Below are positions 17,838 to 27,382 of a stretch of 64,000 nucleotides of DNA, piece by piece; the stretch's first letter is position 1, and every line of letters begins with the position of its first letter. The notes beneath the pieces are model-generated. The model did no database searches. It saw nothing but the letters and a program-made list of their open reading frames with translations, and had not been told where the DNA came from. The position numbers and the translations under genes were made by a program. Origin of the DNA: Affinibrenneria salicis (GTDB lineage: Bacteria; Pseudomonadota; Gammaproteobacteria; Enterobacterales; Enterobacteriaceae); assembly GCF_008710095.1 (NCBI RefSeq), contig NZ_VYKJ01000003.1:62001-126000 (forward strand), given 5' to 3'.

Positions 17838-17880
17838 CTGTTTTGCCAGCCTTCCCCGGCGGAGCGGGCTGGCAAAACAG
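17838..17880. repeat. Perfect 14-bp hairpin upstream of pflA
   Basis: CTGTTTTGCCAGCC and GGCTGGCAAAACAG pair over 14 bases around a 15-base loop. There is no T-run on the minus side, so it is not a simple terminator for pflB. It directly abuts the dispersed repeat that begins at 17892. Confidence 0.6.
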
Positions 17881-17891
17881 GCTATACCCTT

Positions 17892-18147
17892 CATACTTCA
17901 GGTTGCCGGTGTGTTGGCCTTGTTACTGTTCCAGCGATGAAGCTCGTCTCTGCAGGGCCGCCGCCAGCGGCGTTCAAACCGAATCCCGGCAAATTTGTCG
18001 CTCACCCCAGTCATTTACTTCGGTAAGCCACTGAGGATTAATGTGAGACATCCTGCCTCTCACCAGGGGGCAGCCGGTGGCTGGACCAAATTCGTTGCCG
18101 GCGAATTTGCCGATGCGTTGCCGCAATCCGAATTATTTTGGCTATAT
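17892..18147. repeat. Dispersed intergenic inverted-repeat element, copy 1
   Basis: One end reads CATACTTCAGGTTGC and the other GCAATCCGAATTATTTTGG. These are the imperfect inverted termini also seen at 47687-47875 and 48261-48384. The interior shares CTCACCCC-GTCA-TTACT-GTAAGCC with copy 2 and, at 18087-18112, a near-palindromic 26-base block matched 23 of 26 at 39078-39103. No transposase is encoded, so it behaves like a miniature (MITE- or ERIC-like) intergenic element. Confidence 0.65.
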
Positions 18148-18164
18148 CCGCTTCAGCAGAGCGG

Positions 18165-18193
18165 AAAAAAGGCCCCACGCATGTGGAGCCTTT
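18165..18193 (-). terminator. Rho-independent terminator of pflB
   Basis: On the minus strand AAAGGCTCCAC, loop ATGC and GTGGGGCCTTT form a stem with one mismatch, followed by a T-run (the A-run at 18165-18170). It lies 31 bases beyond the pflB stop. Confidence 0.8.
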
Positions 18194-18223
18194 ATTTTAC
18201 GCTTTTTCAGACAGTCGGGGAAA

Positions 18224-20506
18224 TCAGATTGACTGGGTGAAAGTACGGGTAATGACGTCCTGCTGCTGTTCTTTGGTCAGCGAGTTGAAGCGGACGGCAT
18301 AACCGGACACGCGGATGGTCAGCTGCGGATATTTTTCCGGGTGTTCCATCGCATCCAGCAGCATTTCACGGTTCATCACGTTGACGTTCAGGTGCTGACC
18401 GCCTTCGGTGCTGGCTTCGTGGTGGAAGTAACCGTCCATCAGGCTGGCCAGGTTGGACTTACGCACGTCGTCGTCTTTACCCAGCGCGTTCGGCACGATA
18501 GAGAAGGTATAAGAAATACCGTCTTTCGCGTAGGCAAACGGCAGTTTAGCCACGGAAGTCAGAGAGGCGACGGCGCCTTTCTGGTCGCGACCGTGCATCG
18601 GGTTAGCGCCCGGGCCGAACGGCGCGCCGGCGCGACGTCCGTCAGGCGTGTTACCGGTTTTCTTACCATATACCACGTTGGAAGTGATGGTCAGTACGGA
18701 CTGAGTCGGTACCGCGCCGCGATAGGTGTTCAGTTTCTGAATTTTCTTCATGAAACGTTCAACCAGGTCGCAGGCCAGCTCATCCACGCGCGGATCGTTG
18801 TTACCGAACTGCGGGTATTCGCCTTCGATATCAAAGTCAGTGGCCAGACCGTCTTCATCACGGATGGGTTTAACTTTGGCATATTTGATGGCGGACAGGG
18901 AGTCGGCGGCAACGGACAGACCGGCGATACCGCAAGCCATGGTGCGATAAACATCGCGGTCATGCAGCGCCATCAGCGAGGCTTCGTAGCTGTATTTATC
19001 ATGCATGTAATGGATGATATTCAGCGCGGTGACGTACTGTTTGGCCAGCCAGTCCATGAAGTGATCCATGCGTTCCATCACTTCGTCGAAGTCCAGGTAT
19101 TCGCTCTTGATCGGTTCGGATTTCGGACCTACCTGCATCTTCATTTTTTCGTCCACGCCGCCGTTGATCGCGTACAGCATGGTTTTCGCCAGGTTGGCGC
19201 GGGCGCCGAAGAACTGCATTTGTTTACCGACAACCATCGGGCTGACGCAACAGGCGATCGCATAGTCGTCGCTGTTGAAGTCCGGGCGCATCAGGTCATC
19301 GTTTTCATACTGCAGAGAGGAGGTGTCGATGGACACTTTCGCGGCGTATTTCTTGAAGTTCGCCGGCAGTTTTTCCGACCACAGAATGGTCATATTCGGT
19401 TCCGGAGACGGGCCCATGGTGTACAGGGTGTTCAGGAAACGGAAGCTGTTTTTGGTTACCAGCGTACGGCCGTCCAGACCCATGCCCGCCAGAGATTCGG
19501 TCGCCCAAATCGGGTCGCCGGAGAACAGTTCATCATACTCAGGCGTACGCAGGAAGCGTACCATACGCAGCTTCATCACCACGTGGTCAATCAGTTCCTG
19601 CGCCTGTTCTTCGGTGATTTTACCGGCTTTCAGATCGCGTTCGATGTAGACATCCAGGAAGGTGGATACGCGACCGAAGGACATGGCGGCGCCGTTCTGC
19701 GATTTAACCGCGGCCAGGTAGCCGAAGTAAGTCCACTGAACCGCTTCCTGCGCGGTGGTGGCCGGACCGGAAATGTCGCAGCCGTATTTGGCGGCCATTT
19801 CTTTGATTTGGCCCAGAGCGCGATGCTGTTCAGCGATTTCTTCGCGCAGACGGATGGTGGCTTCCAGATCTTCGCCGTTTTCCAGTTTGGTCTGCAGGGA
19901 AGAGAACTGAGCGAATTTGTCCTTCATCAGATAGTCGATACCGTACAGCGCAACGCGACGGTAGTCGCCGATGATACGGCCGCGGCCATAGGCGTCCGGC
20001 AGACCGGTCAGCACGCCGGACTTACGGCAGCGCAGGATGTTCGGGGTATAAACGTCGAATACGCCCTGGTTGTGGGTTTTACGGTATTCGGTGAAGATTT
20101 TTTTCAGCTGCGGATCCAGCTCGCGATCGTAAGCTTTGCAGGAGTTGTCGATCATCTTGATGCCGCCGAACGGAATCAGCGCGCGTTTCAGCGGCGCATC
20201 AGTCTGCAGACCAACGACTTTTTCCAGATCTTTAGTGATATAGCCGGCATCATGAGCGGTGATGGTGGATGCAAGGTTGGTATCGAAGTCAACAGGCGCA
20301 TGAGTGCGGTTTTCCTGTTTAACGCCTTCCATCACTTTTTCCCACAGGGCGCTGGTTGCAGCGGTTGCGCCGGCCAGGAAGGATTCATCACCTTCATAAG
20401 GCGCGTAGTTTTTCTGAATGAAGTCGCGTACGTTGACTTCATTCTGCCACTCACCCTGGTTAAAACCTTGCCATGCACTGGCTAATTTTTCATTCAGATC
20501 GGTCAT
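18224..20506 (-). CDS. pflB: Formate C-acetyltransferase (pyruvate formate-lyase)
   Basis: The 760-residue protein equals E. coli PflB in length. It converts pyruvate and CoA to acetyl-CoA and formate in the cytoplasm during anaerobic growth. The catalytic cysteine pair lies in AIACCVSPM near residue 419, and the radical glycine is Gly735 (counting Met) in RVSGYAVRF, 26 residues from the end. It is downstream of focA with a 57-base gap, the usual focA-pflB operon, and ends before its own terminator. Oxygen control would be through the FNR-like sites upstream of focA. Codon use is strongly biased, fitting high expression. Confidence 0.99.
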   Translation of the reverse strand: MTDLNEKLASAWQGFNQGEWQNEVNVRDFIQKNYAPYEGDESFLAGATAATSALWEKVMEGVKQENRTHAPVDFDTNLASTITAHDAGYITKDLEKVVGLQTDAPLKRALIPFGGIKMIDNSCKAYDRELDPQLKKIFTEYRKTHNQGVFDVYTPNILRCRKSGVLTGLPDAYGRGRIIGDYRRVALYGIDYLMKDKFAQFSSLQTKLENGEDLEATIRLREEIAEQHRALGQIKEMAAKYGCDISGPATTAQEAVQWTYFGYLAAVKSQNGAAMSFGRVSTFLDVYIERDLKAGKITEEQAQELIDHVVMKLRMVRFLRTPEYDELFSGDPIWATESLAGMGLDGRTLVTKNSFRFLNTLYTMGPSPEPNMTILWSEKLPANFKKYAAKVSIDTSSLQYENDDLMRPDFNSDDYAIACCVSPMVVGKQMQFFGARANLAKTMLYAINGGVDEKMKMQVGPKSEPIKSEYLDFDEVMERMDHFMDWLAKQYVTALNIIHYMHDKYSYEASLMALHDRDVYRTMACGIAGLSVAADSLSAIKYAKVKPIRDEDGLATDFDIEGEYPQFGNNDPRVDELACDLVERFMKKIQKLNTYRGAVPTQSVLTITSNVVYGKKTGNTPDGRRAGAPFGPGANPMHGRDQKGAVASLTSVAKLPFAYAKDGISYTFSIVPNALGKDDDVRKSNLASLMDGYFHHEASTEGGQHLNVNVMNREMLLDAMEHPEKYPQLTIRVSGYAVRFNSLTKEQQQDVITRTFTQSI

Positions 20507-20563
20507 TTTACACCTACCTTTGATATGGATTTCTTAAAATCCGACGTTGCGATTGAGGGCACC

Positions 20564-21421
20564 TTAGTGCTTGTCACCACCGCGCAAATAAATCACCCAA
20601 TAGGTTAAACCTACCAGTAAGCCACCACCGATGATGTTGCCGATCGTGACGGGGATCAGATTGTCGAAAATAAAGTGGCTGACAGTTAAATGTTCAAACT
20701 GAGAGGGCGCCATCCCTACGGCCTGCCAAAATTCGGGAGACGCAAAATTTTTAATGATGATGCCCATCGGGATCATAAACATGTTTGCGATACTGTGCTC
20801 AAAGCCGCTGGCGACGAACATCGCGACCGGCAGGATCATAGCGAACATTTTGTCCGTCAGGCTGTGGCCGGAATAACTCATCCAGACCGCCAGACAAACC
20901 ATCAGGTTAGCCAGAATACCAAGACACAGCGCTTCGATAAACGTGTGATGCAGCTTATGCGTCGCCGTCTGCAGCACATTCAACCCCCACGCGCCGTCCG
21001 CCGCCATATGCTGACTGGAGAACCAGATCAGTCCTACAAAGAATAGCGCACCGCACAGGTTACCGATATAGACATAAACCCAGTTCCAGGCGAGCTGCTT
21101 CCAGCTAATCCGGCCGCTGGCTTTGGCAATCACCGTCATCACGGTGGAGGTGAATAAATCCGCCCCGCATACCACTACCAGCATCAGGCCGAGCGAAAAG
21201 CAGATGCCGCCGACCAGTTTTGATATCCCATAGGGTAAAGCATTGCCGCCGGTGGTGGCGGTAATATAAAAAACAAACGCAATGGAAATAAAAACGCCCG
21301 CGGTAATAGCCAGATAGAACGTGGTCAGCGGTTGTTTGGTTGCTTTGTAAACACCGGCGTCTTCAGCGACTTTGGCCATGGCGGCCGGCAGCAAAAGCAT
21401 AAAGGGGTTGTCAGCTTTCAC
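20564..21421 (-). CDS. focA: Formate channel FocA
   Basis: At 285 residues this matches E. coli FocA and the formate/nitrite transporter (FNT) family. The family's pentameric aquaporin-like channel exports formate made by PflB and re-imports it at low pH. Visible features are six hydrophobic segments, the N-terminal MKADNPFMLLLPAAMAKVAE, and the FNT signature region FVASGFEHSIANMF near residue 202, which carries the conserved pore histidine (His209 in family numbering). It is the first gene of focA-pflB on the minus strand and is preceded by a long AT-rich regulatory region. Confidence 0.98.
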   Translation of the reverse strand: MKADNPFMLLLPAAMAKVAEDAGVYKATKQPLTTFYLAITAGVFISIAFVFYITATTGGNALPYGISKLVGGICFSLGLMLVVVCGADLFTSTVMTVIAKASGRISWKQLAWNWVYVYIGNLCGALFFVGLIWFSSQHMAADGAWGLNVLQTATHKLHHTFIEALCLGILANLMVCLAVWMSYSGHSLTDKMFAMILPVAMFVASGFEHSIANMFMIPMGIIIKNFASPEFWQAVGMAPSQFEHLTVSHFIFDNLIPVTIGNIIGGGLLVGLTYWVIYLRGGDKH

Positions 21422-21482
21422 ACTAACTCTCTCTTAAAATTTATCAGCATTGAGATATTAACAAAGCGGTATAAAGTAAAAT

Positions 21483-21496
21483 TTGACGTGGATCAT
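21483..21496. promoter_or_regulatory. FNR-like site close to focA
   Basis: TTGAC-GTGG-ATCAT matches 8 of 10 positions of the FNR half-sites TTGAT-N4-ATCAA. It is centred about 68 bases upstream of the focA start, a sensible position for anaerobic activation of a proximal promoter. Confidence 0.55.
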
Positions 21497-21674
21497 ATTG
21501 CGCGGAACTCTCACGGCTGAATTGTACTTTATGACGCCATTTTTTAATTTAAATAACTGATTTTCAATAGAAAAAAATATTTTATTTTTTGCAAAAATAG
21601 TTGAAAAATCCACTTAAACCGCCCTGCGGCCGGTTAAAGTTAGTAAGAGATTTTGTTATTTTGCTATCGGCATT

Positions 21675-21688
21675 TTGATCTTAATTAA
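21675..21688. promoter_or_regulatory. FNR-like site distal to focA
   Basis: TTGAT-CTTA-ATTAA matches 9 of 10 FNR half-site positions. It is about 260 bases upstream of focA and could serve a distal promoter, as E. coli pfl has. AT-richness of the area raises the chance of a random match. Confidence 0.45.
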
Positions 21689-21848
21689 TATTAATTTAAC
21701 CATAGTGAAACATTGTTGCGTGAATTTGTCATTTTGGTGTCCGAATCATTATCAAAATAAGGCGTCCGGCGACGCAACGGGGCGACCCGGTTGGCGCTGT
21801 TCGCCGCCTGCAGTCTTCTCCTGCGGCGGCGGTAAAGATTAACATTAC

Positions 21849-21872
21849 GTGCGATACCTGACGGTATCGCAC
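21849..21872 (-). terminator. Hairpin downstream of ycaO
   Basis: GTGCGATACC and GGTATCGCAC form a perfect 10-bp stem with loop TGAC, beginning 14 bases past the ycaO stop. The minus-strand sequence after it lacks a clean U-run, so termination may be partial. Confidence 0.5.
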
Positions 21873-21885
21873 TATCGCTGAGGAA

Positions 21886-23646
21886 TTACGACCAGCTGTA
21901 TTGCCGTTTGGCCCGCTGCAGTTTCTGATACGCCGTTAGCAGCGCCTGGTGCGCGGGCAGCTCGCTCAGCGCGGCGTCTACCGCGAACAGGCCGTAGAAG
22001 CACTGTTCGCCGCTCAACGCGGCGCTGGCCGCATCCAATGCCTCCTGACCGTACATTTTCAGCAGCGCGTCGTAATACTGCGTCGGATCGCGCTCAGGCT
22101 GCAGGGCCAGCTGCAACAGCGTTTGCAGGCAACGATAGTAGTTGCCGCGCTGCGGCGTAAATACCGACTGATTGAAATCCATCGTCCATTCGGTCCAGCT
22201 CAGCGCCTGTTCCAGATCGCCCCCGGCCAGCGCCAGCATGGCTTTCAGTTCGCCAACCCGCAGCGTATACCAGGCGTTGTCTTTGCCGCTGGCGATGCCG
22301 AGCAGTTCGCGGACGCGGGTGAAGTCATCCAGCCCTTCATCGTCCAGTTGCTGAATCAACTGCAGGCACGCTTCCGGCGCCATCCGGCCATCCGGCAGGG
22401 CGAGCAGCGTCGCGCGCAGGTGCGCCGCCATGTTGTGGTTGGCCAGCAGCAAATCCTCGGCCGGATAAATGTCGGACATGCCGGGCGCCAGAATACGGCA
22501 GGCGTAAACGCCCAGGTGCTGGTAATCGGCGATGTAGACTGGCTGATTTTCCGCGTCGAAGATCGCCATCAGCGTGGCGAATTCGCTTTCCGTGCTGCCG
22601 CTGAAATTCCAGTCGGCAAACGGATAATCCGCCTGCTGTTTGAACAGATCCCACGAAATCAGACCGCTGGAGTCGATGAAATGCGTCTCCAGGTTGGCGT
22701 GTTCGGCCACTTCTTCGTTGTCGAAGGTCGGCGGGGCGAATACATCCAGATCCTTCAGACCGCGTCCCTGCAGCAGCTCGGTCACGGTGCGCTCCAGCGC
22801 CACGCCGAAATCCGGGTGGGCGCCGAAGGACGCGAAGCAGGTGCCGTTCGCCGGGTTGAACAACACGACGCAGATAACCGGGTATTTGCCGCCCAGCGAG
22901 GCGTCATAGGCGAAAATCGGGAACCCCTCTTTTTCCAGCGTGGCGATCGCTTCTGTCACGCCGGGATAGCGGGCCAGCACCGCGTCGGGAATGGCAGGCA
23001 GACTGATGGCTTCGGCAATAATGCGGTTTTTCACATAGCGTTCGAACACTTCCGACAGACCCTGCACGCGGGCCTCGTTCGCCGTATTGCCCGCCGACAT
23101 GCCGTTGGACACGTACAGATTGCCGATGATATTCATGGGAATATATACGGTCTGGCGATCGGACTGACGGATAAAAGGCAGGGCGCAGATGCCGCGCTGC
23201 GCGTTGCCGGACTGTAGATCGATCAGGTCGGAGGCCTGCAGTTCGCGCATCGGATCGTAAAAATCGTGCAGATAGCCATCCAGAATGCCGTCCGGCAGAC
23301 GATTATCCGCCGGCAGCGGGAACCATTTTTCATTGGGATAGTGAACGAAGTCGCCTTCGGCGATGGTTTGGCCCAGCCAGAAGTCGGCAAAAAAATAGTT
23401 GGTGGACAGGCGTTCGAAATACTCCCCCAGCGCGGAGGCCAGCGCCGCTTTTTTGCTGGCGCCCTTGCCGTTGGTGAAGCACAGCGGACAGTCACGGTCG
23501 CGAATATGGACTGACCAGACGTTGGGCACCGGGTTCAGCCAGGAGGCTTCCTCGATGTTGAATCCCAGCTCGCTGAGCCGCTGTTGAAAGCGGGCGATGG
23601 AGTCTTCCAGGGCGGCGTCTTTGCCAGGGATAAAAGTTTGCGTCAT
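21886..23646 (-). CDS. ycaO: Ribosomal protein S12 methylthiotransferase accessory factor YcaO
   Basis: The 586-residue protein equals E. coli YcaO in length and is nearly collinear with it (MTQTFIPGKDAALEDSIAR at the start). YcaO proteins bind ATP in a distinctive fold; E. coli YcaO is reported to help RimO-dependent beta-methylthiolation of S12. The ATP/Mg-binding region includes GLSEVFERYVKNRIIAE near 195 and NPANGTCFASFGAHPDFGVA near 275. The C-terminal third carries the TPR-like part seen in the enterobacterial protein. The ATG at 23646 matches the family; a GTG nine bases upstream is possible. It is not part of a peptide-modification cluster. Confidence 0.97.
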   Translation of the reverse strand: MTQTFIPGKDAALEDSIARFQQRLSELGFNIEEASWLNPVPNVWSVHIRDRDCPLCFTNGKGASKKAALASALGEYFERLSTNYFFADFWLGQTIAEGDFVHYPNEKWFPLPADNRLPDGILDGYLHDFYDPMRELQASDLIDLQSGNAQRGICALPFIRQSDRQTVYIPMNIIGNLYVSNGMSAGNTANEARVQGLSEVFERYVKNRIIAEAISLPAIPDAVLARYPGVTEAIATLEKEGFPIFAYDASLGGKYPVICVVLFNPANGTCFASFGAHPDFGVALERTVTELLQGRGLKDLDVFAPPTFDNEEVAEHANLETHFIDSSGLISWDLFKQQADYPFADWNFSGSTESEFATLMAIFDAENQPVYIADYQHLGVYACRILAPGMSDIYPAEDLLLANHNMAAHLRATLLALPDGRMAPEACLQLIQQLDDEGLDDFTRVRELLGIASGKDNAWYTLRVGELKAMLALAGGDLEQALSWTEWTMDFNQSVFTPQRGNYYRCLQTLLQLALQPERDPTQYYDALLKMYGQEALDAASAALSGEQCFYGLFAVDAALSELPAHQALLTAYQKLQRAKRQYSWS

Positions 23647-23885
23647 GTTCTTCACTTGTTAGAGGGGCAAAAGGGGAGCATGATACGGTGTTTCAGGCGC
23701 CGACTCTATTTATTCTGCATCGGATACGTTTTTATCCGCGCCCTTGCGCCAGATGGTCGCGCGCGGCTTCTCCAGACGACGCAATAACCATTGCGACCAG
23801 CCGTGACCAGTGATAAAACCGATGGCAGATGAAGCCGGCTTTTGGACAAATTTTCTATTTTTCAGAGAAATCAGTGGTGAGGGAT

Positions 23886-24971
23886 ATGACTCAGGTTTTT
23901 AATTTTAGTGCTGGCCCGGCTGTAATGCCAGTGGAAGTCTTACGTCGCGCGGAGCAGGAGCTATGTAACTGGCACGGGCTGGGAACATCCGTGATGGAGA
24001 TCAGCCACCGCAGTAAAGAATTTATTCAGATGGCTGAAGAATCCGAGCAGAACTTACGTGACTTACTGAAAATCCCTTCCAATTACAAAGTAATTTTCGT
24101 CCAGGGCGGCGGGCGCGGCCAGTTCGCCGCCGTACCGCTCAACCTGCTGGGCGAGAAGACCTCGGCCGACTATATCGACGGCGGCTACTGGGCGCACAGC
24201 GCGGTAAGCGAAGCGGCTAAGTACTGTACGCCGAACGTTATCGACGTGAAAACGAAGGTTGATGGCCTGCTGGCGATTAAACCGATGAAAGAATGGGCGC
24301 TGTCCGACGACGCGGCCTTTGCTCATTATTGCCCGAACGAAACCATCGACGGTCTGGCGATCGAAGAAACGCCGGATTTCGGCGATAAGATTGTGGTGGC
24401 TGACTACTCGTCCAGCATCTTATCGAAACCGCTCGACGTCAGCCGTTTTGGCGTGATTTACGCCGGCGCGCAGAAAAATATCGGTCCGGCCGGCCTGACG
24501 CTGGCGATCGTCAGAGACGATCTGCTGGACCGCGCGCGCCGCGAAGTGCCGTCGGTGCTGAGCTACAAGGTGCTGGCCGAGAACGGCTCGATGTTCAATA
24601 CGCCGCCGACCTTCGCCTGGTACCTGGCCGGGATGGTGTTCGAGTGGCTGAAAGAACAGGGCGGCCTGGTCGAAATGGAAAAACGCAATCAGGAGAAGGC
24701 CGATCTGCTGTACGGCACGATCGACCGCAGCGGGTTCTATCGCAACGGCGTGGCGGCGGCCAACCGTTCGCGGATGAATGTGCCGTTCCAGCTGGCGGAT
24801 TCGGCGCTGGATAAAGTCTTTCTCGAACAGGCGCAGGCCGCGGGTCTGCAGGCGCTGAAAGGCCATCGCGCCGTAGGCGGAATGCGCGCGTCGATTTATA
24901 ACGCCATGCCGCTGGAAGGTGTTAAAGTGCTGACCGACTTCATGCTGGAATTTGAACGTCGTCACGGCTAG
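23886..24971 (+). CDS. serC: Phosphoserine aminotransferase
   Basis: The 361-residue PLP enzyme makes 3-phosphoserine from 3-phosphohydroxypyruvate and glutamate in serine synthesis, and the 4-phosphothreonine step of pyridoxal phosphate synthesis. The N-terminus [15 protein letters not shown] and the cofactor lysine region [12 protein letters not shown] near residue 193-204 are diagnostic. The ATG at 23886 follows GAGGGAT and fits the family start; the preceding 19 in-frame residues do not. aroA follows after about 100 bases on the same strand, as in E. coli, with a hairpin between them. Confidence 0.98.
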   Translation: MTQVFNFSAGPAVMPVEVLRRAEQELCNWHGLGTSVMEISHRSKEFIQMAEESEQNLRDLLKIPSNYKVIFVQGGGRGQFAAVPLNLLGEKTSADYIDGGYWAHSAVSEAAKYCTPNVIDVKTKVDGLLAIKPMKEWALSDDAAFAHYCPNETIDGLAIEETPDFGDKIVVADYSSSILSKPLDVSRFGVIYAGAQKNIGPAGLTLAIVRDDLLDRARREVPSVLSYKVLAENGSMFNTPPTFAWYLAGMVFEWLKEQGGLVEMEKRNQEKADLLYGTIDRSGFYRNGVAAANRSRMNVPFQLADSALDKVFLEQAQAAGLQALKGHRAVGGMRASIYNAMPLEGVKVLTDFMLEFERRHG

Positions 24972-25015
24972 TAATCCCCCGTTGCCCGTCAACGGGCATC
25001 ATTTGTTATTTATGC

Positions 25016-25045
25016 CACAAACCCCGGAGCCATCCGGGGTTTGTG
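25016..25045 (+). terminator. Intercistronic attenuator hairpin between serC and aroA
   Basis: CACAAACCCCGG and CCGGGGTTTGTG pair perfectly over 12 bases with loop AGCCAT, followed by TGTTGAGTTTTTGG. It ends 28 bases before the aroA start, overlapping the aroA leader. A partial terminator between serC and aroA is also known in E. coli. Confidence 0.7.
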
Positions 25046-25073
25046 TGTTGAGTTTTTGGAGATCGTGTTTCAC

Positions 25074-26360
25074 ATGCAGGAATCCCTGACCCTACAACCC
25101 GTAAAGCGTATCGACGGCACCATCAACCTGCCCGGTTCTAAAAGCGTGTCTAATCGCGCGCTGCTGCTGGCCGCGCTGGCGCACGGCACTACGCGCCTGA
25201 CCAACCTGCTCGACAGCGACGACGTTCGGCATATGCTGAACGCGCTGCGTTCGCTCGGCGTCCAGTATCGCTTGTCCGCCGATCGCACCGAGTGTGAGAT
25301 CGACGGCGCCGGCGGGCCGCTGACGGCGCCGCAGCCGCTGGAGCTGTTTCTGGGCAATGCCGGGACGGCGATGCGTCCGCTGACCGCCGCGCTGTGTCTG
25401 ACGGCCGGCGATATCGTGCTGACCGGCGAACCGCGCATGAAAGAACGGCCGATCGGCCATCTGGTGGATGCCCTGCGTCAGGGCGGCGCGGATATCCGTT
25501 ATCTGGAGCAAGAAAATTATCCGCCGCTGCGTATTCAGGGCGGCTTTCGCGGCGGCGAAATCGAAGTGGACGGCAGCGTGTCCAGCCAGTTTTTGACCGC
25601 GCTGCTGATGGCCGCGCCGCTGGCGCCGCAGTCTACCCGGATTCGCATCAAGGGCGATCTGGTTTCCCGTCCTTACATTGATATCACGCTGCATATGATG
25701 AAAGCGTTCGGCATCGATGTGCGCAACGATAATTATCAGCAGTTCTTTATCGACGGGACTCAGCACTACCGTTCGCCTGGCGATTATCTGGTTGAGGGCG
25801 ACGCGTCTTCGGCCTCCTATTTCCTGGCGGCCGGCGCTATTCGCGGCGGCACCGTGCGCGTGACCGGCGTGGGCCGCAACAGCGTGCAGGGCGACGTACG
25901 CTTTGCCGACGTGCTGGAAAAAATGGGCGCGCAGATTCGCTGGGCCGATGATTATATCGAATGCCAGCGCGGCGAACTGCACGCCATCGATATGGATATG
26001 AACGCGATTCCCGACGCGGCGATGACCATCGCGGTGGCGGCGCTGTTTGCCGACGGCGTCACCACGTTGCGCAACATCTACAACTGGCGCGTCAAGGAGA
26101 CCGACCGTCTGACGGCGATGGCCACCGAGTTGCGTAAAGTGGGCGCCACGGTGGAGGAGGGCGAAGATTACATTCGCATCACGCCGCCGGCCGCGCTGCG
26201 CGCTTCGCAGATCGAAACCTATAACGATCACCGTATCGCCATGTGCTTCTCGCTGGTGGCGCTGTCCGATACCCCGGTCACTATTCTCGATCCGAAATGC
26301 ACCGCGAAAACCTTCCCGGACTATTTCGTCCGGCTGGCCGGTTTGAGCCAGGCCGGCTAA
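25074..26360 (+). CDS. aroA: 3-phosphoshikimate 1-carboxyvinyltransferase (EPSP synthase)
   Basis: The 428-residue enzyme joins shikimate-3-phosphate and phosphoenolpyruvate to give EPSP, the sixth step of chorismate synthesis and the glyphosate target. Visible motifs are [18 protein letters not shown] near 20-37, [18 protein letters not shown] near 90-107 and [19 protein letters not shown] near 345. The class I motifs GNAGTAMR and [16 protein letters not shown] indicate a normal glyphosate-sensitive form. The ATG at 25074 agrees with the E. coli start; the 11-residue extension upstream overlaps the attenuator. It is co-transcribed with serC, with expression modulated by the intervening hairpin. 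Confidence 0.98.
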   Translation: MQESLTLQPVKRIDGTINLPGSKSVSNRALLLAALAHGTTRLTNLLDSDDVRHMLNALRSLGVQYRLSADRTECEIDGAGGPLTAPQPLELFLGNAGTAMRPLTAALCLTAGDIVLTGEPRMKERPIGHLVDALRQGGADIRYLEQENYPPLRIQGGFRGGEIEVDGSVSSQFLTALLMAAPLAPQSTRIRIKGDLVSRPYIDITLHMMKAFGIDVRNDNYQQFFIDGTQHYRSPGDYLVEGDASSASYFLAAGAIRGGTVRVTGVGRNSVQGDVRFADVLEKMGAQIRWADDYIECQRGELHAIDMDMNAIPDAAMTIAVAALFADGVTTLRNIYNWRVKETDRLTAMATELRKVGATVEEGEDYIRITPPAALRASQIETYNDHRIAMCFSLVALSDTPVTILDPKCTAKTFPDYFVRLAGLSQAG

Positions 26361-26370
26361 CTGCCCGCTC

Positions 26371-26398
26371 ACAGGCACGGCGAACGCGCCGTGCCTGT
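26371..26398 (+). terminator. Terminator-like hairpin after aroA
   Basis: ACAGGCACGGC and GCCGTGCCTGT form a perfect 11-bp stem with loop GAACGC, starting 10 bases after the aroA stop. The trailing TCCTCT is T-poor, but its position and strength fit termination before cmk. Confidence 0.65.
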
Positions 26399-26481
26399 TC
26401 CTCTCCGCGTGCGTTTATGCGTCCCCGTCTGATTTTCCCGCTTTTGTCCGCTTTAGCATAACCATCGACGTGTTTGATGCG

Positions 26482-26487
26482 TATAAT
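26482..26487 (+). promoter_or_regulatory. Possible -10 element of cmk
   Basis: A consensus TATAAT lies 60 bases upstream of the cmk start, after the aroA terminator. No strong -35 hexamer sits at 17 bases, so this is a tentative promoter. Confidence 0.35.
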
Positions 26488-26546
26488 GACGCCCCGTACG
26501 GTCTCAATGACATAAGCGGGATTTCCCGGCGAGTAAGGAGAAATAC

Positions 26547-27245
26547 ATGGCGGTTACTGCACCGGTAATTACGGTTGACGGACCGAGTGGCGCAGGCAAG
26601 GGAACAATATGTAAGGCACTGGCGGAAACGCTGCGCTGGAACCTGCTTGACTCCGGCGCCATCTACCGGGTGCTGGCGCTGGCGGCGCTGCACCACCAGG
26701 TGGATATTACGTCTGAGGAAGCGCTGGTGCCGATTGCCACCCACCTCGATGTGCGTTTCGTGTCGCGGGATGGCCAACTGCGGGTGATTCTGGAAGGCGA
26801 GGACGTCAGCGGCGAAATTCGTCAGGAAGAGGTCGGTATGACGGCGTCGCAGACCTCGGTTTTCCCGCGCGTGCGCGAAGCACTGCTGCGCAGGCAGCGG
26901 GCGTTTCGCGAAGCGCCCGGCCTGGTCGCCGACGGCCGCGACATGGGCACGGTGGTGTTTCCCGACGCGGCGGTGAAGATATTTCTGGATGCCAGCGCAC
27001 AGGAACGAGCGCGCAGACGCATGCTACAGTTGCAGGATAAAGGCTTTAGTGTTAACTTTGAACGTCTTTTAGCCGAGATAAAGGAGCGGGACGACCGCGA
27101 CCGTAATCGGCCCGTGGCACCGCTGGTGCCGGCAGCAGATGCTCTGGTGCTGGATTCGACCAGTATGTCGATAGATGACGTTATCGCCCGCGCGCTGGCC
27201 TATGCTCAGCAGATTCTGACGCCAGGCGATAATAACGCCCGATAG
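26547..27245 (+). CDS. cmk: Cytidylate kinase
   Basis: The 232-residue kinase phosphorylates CMP and dCMP using ATP, recycling cytidine nucleotides from RNA and lipid turnover. The P-loop GPSGAGKGT lies at about residues 12-20, followed by DSGAIYR, the CMP-binding region, and by [13 protein letters not shown] near 125. AAGGAG precedes the ATG. The C-terminus is a few residues longer than E. coli Cmk (227). It is followed by rpsA at 137 bases, as in E. coli, where promoters inside and after cmk help to drive rpsA. Confidence 0.97.
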   Translation: MAVTAPVITVDGPSGAGKGTICKALAETLRWNLLDSGAIYRVLALAALHHQVDITSEEALVPIATHLDVRFVSRDGQLRVILEGEDVSGEIRQEEVGMTASQTSVFPRVREALLRRQRAFREAPGLVADGRDMGTVVFPDAAVKIFLDASAQERARRRMLQLQDKGFSVNFERLLAEIKERDDRDRNRPVAPLVPAADALVLDSTSMSIDDVIARALAYAQQILTPGDNNAR

Positions 27246-27382
27246 CTTTCAGTCTGCTGAAAACGAAAGGCGCAAACTGAATGTTTACCTCGCTGTACGG
27301 AACCACAGCGGGGCATGTGAAACAACCCCATCAGGCAGGATGCCGGATGGACGTTAAATTGAAGACTCCTAAGATTATCAAC
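27246..27382 (+). promoter_or_regulatory. rpsA leader with hairpins (S1 autoregulation region)
   Basis: The 137-base leader contains TTTCAG-TCTG-CTGAAA (27247-27262) and a GCTGT...ACAGC stem around 27290-27310. There is no strong Shine-Dalgarno before the rpsA ATG. E. coli rpsA uses a similarly folded, SD-poor leader through which S1 represses its own translation, and the same control is likely here. Confidence 0.55.

Larger units (their letters stand above)
17714..18223. other. pflB-pflA intergenic region with repeat element
   Basis: This 510-base gap holds no gene. From the pflB side it contains a minus-strand terminator (18165-18193), a dispersed inverted-repeat element (17892-18147), a perfect 14-bp hairpin (17838-17880), a smaller palindromic CGACGC-GCGTCG stem at 17822-17834 and, nearest pflA, the expected promoter region. 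E. coli has a much shorter pflB-pflA gap, so the extra DNA is mostly repeat. Confidence 0.6.
21422..21885. promoter_or_regulatory. Long focA-pflB upstream regulatory region
   Basis: The 464 bases between ycaO and focA are clearly more AT-rich than the flanking genes. They contain two FNR-like dyads (21483-21496 and 21675-21688), consistent with the multi-promoter, FNR/ArcA/IHF-controlled region known upstream of E. coli focA. The end nearest ycaO has a hairpin at 21849-21872. I see no small gene. Individual promoters were not resolved. Confidence 0.65.

Noticed and set aside
17714..17875. N-terminal extension of pflA by 54 residues
   Set aside because: The extension reads through an inverted repeat, has no similarity to PflA, and the 246-residue form from 17713 matches E. 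coli exactly.
18341..20485. 714-codon open frame antisense to pflB
   Set aside because: pflB is certain on the other strand; the antisense frame is a by-product of its biased codon use, lacks a ribosome site and translates to low-complexity His/Val/Arg-rich sequence.
21886..23646. YcaO as part of a thiazole/oxazole-modified peptide cluster
   Set aside because: The protein is the enterobacterial housekeeping YcaO with its C-terminal extension; no precursor peptide, dehydrogenase or E1-like gene is nearby.
25092..26378. 428-codon frame antisense to aroA
   Set aside because: Shadow of aroA with Arg/His/Gln-rich translation and no start signal.
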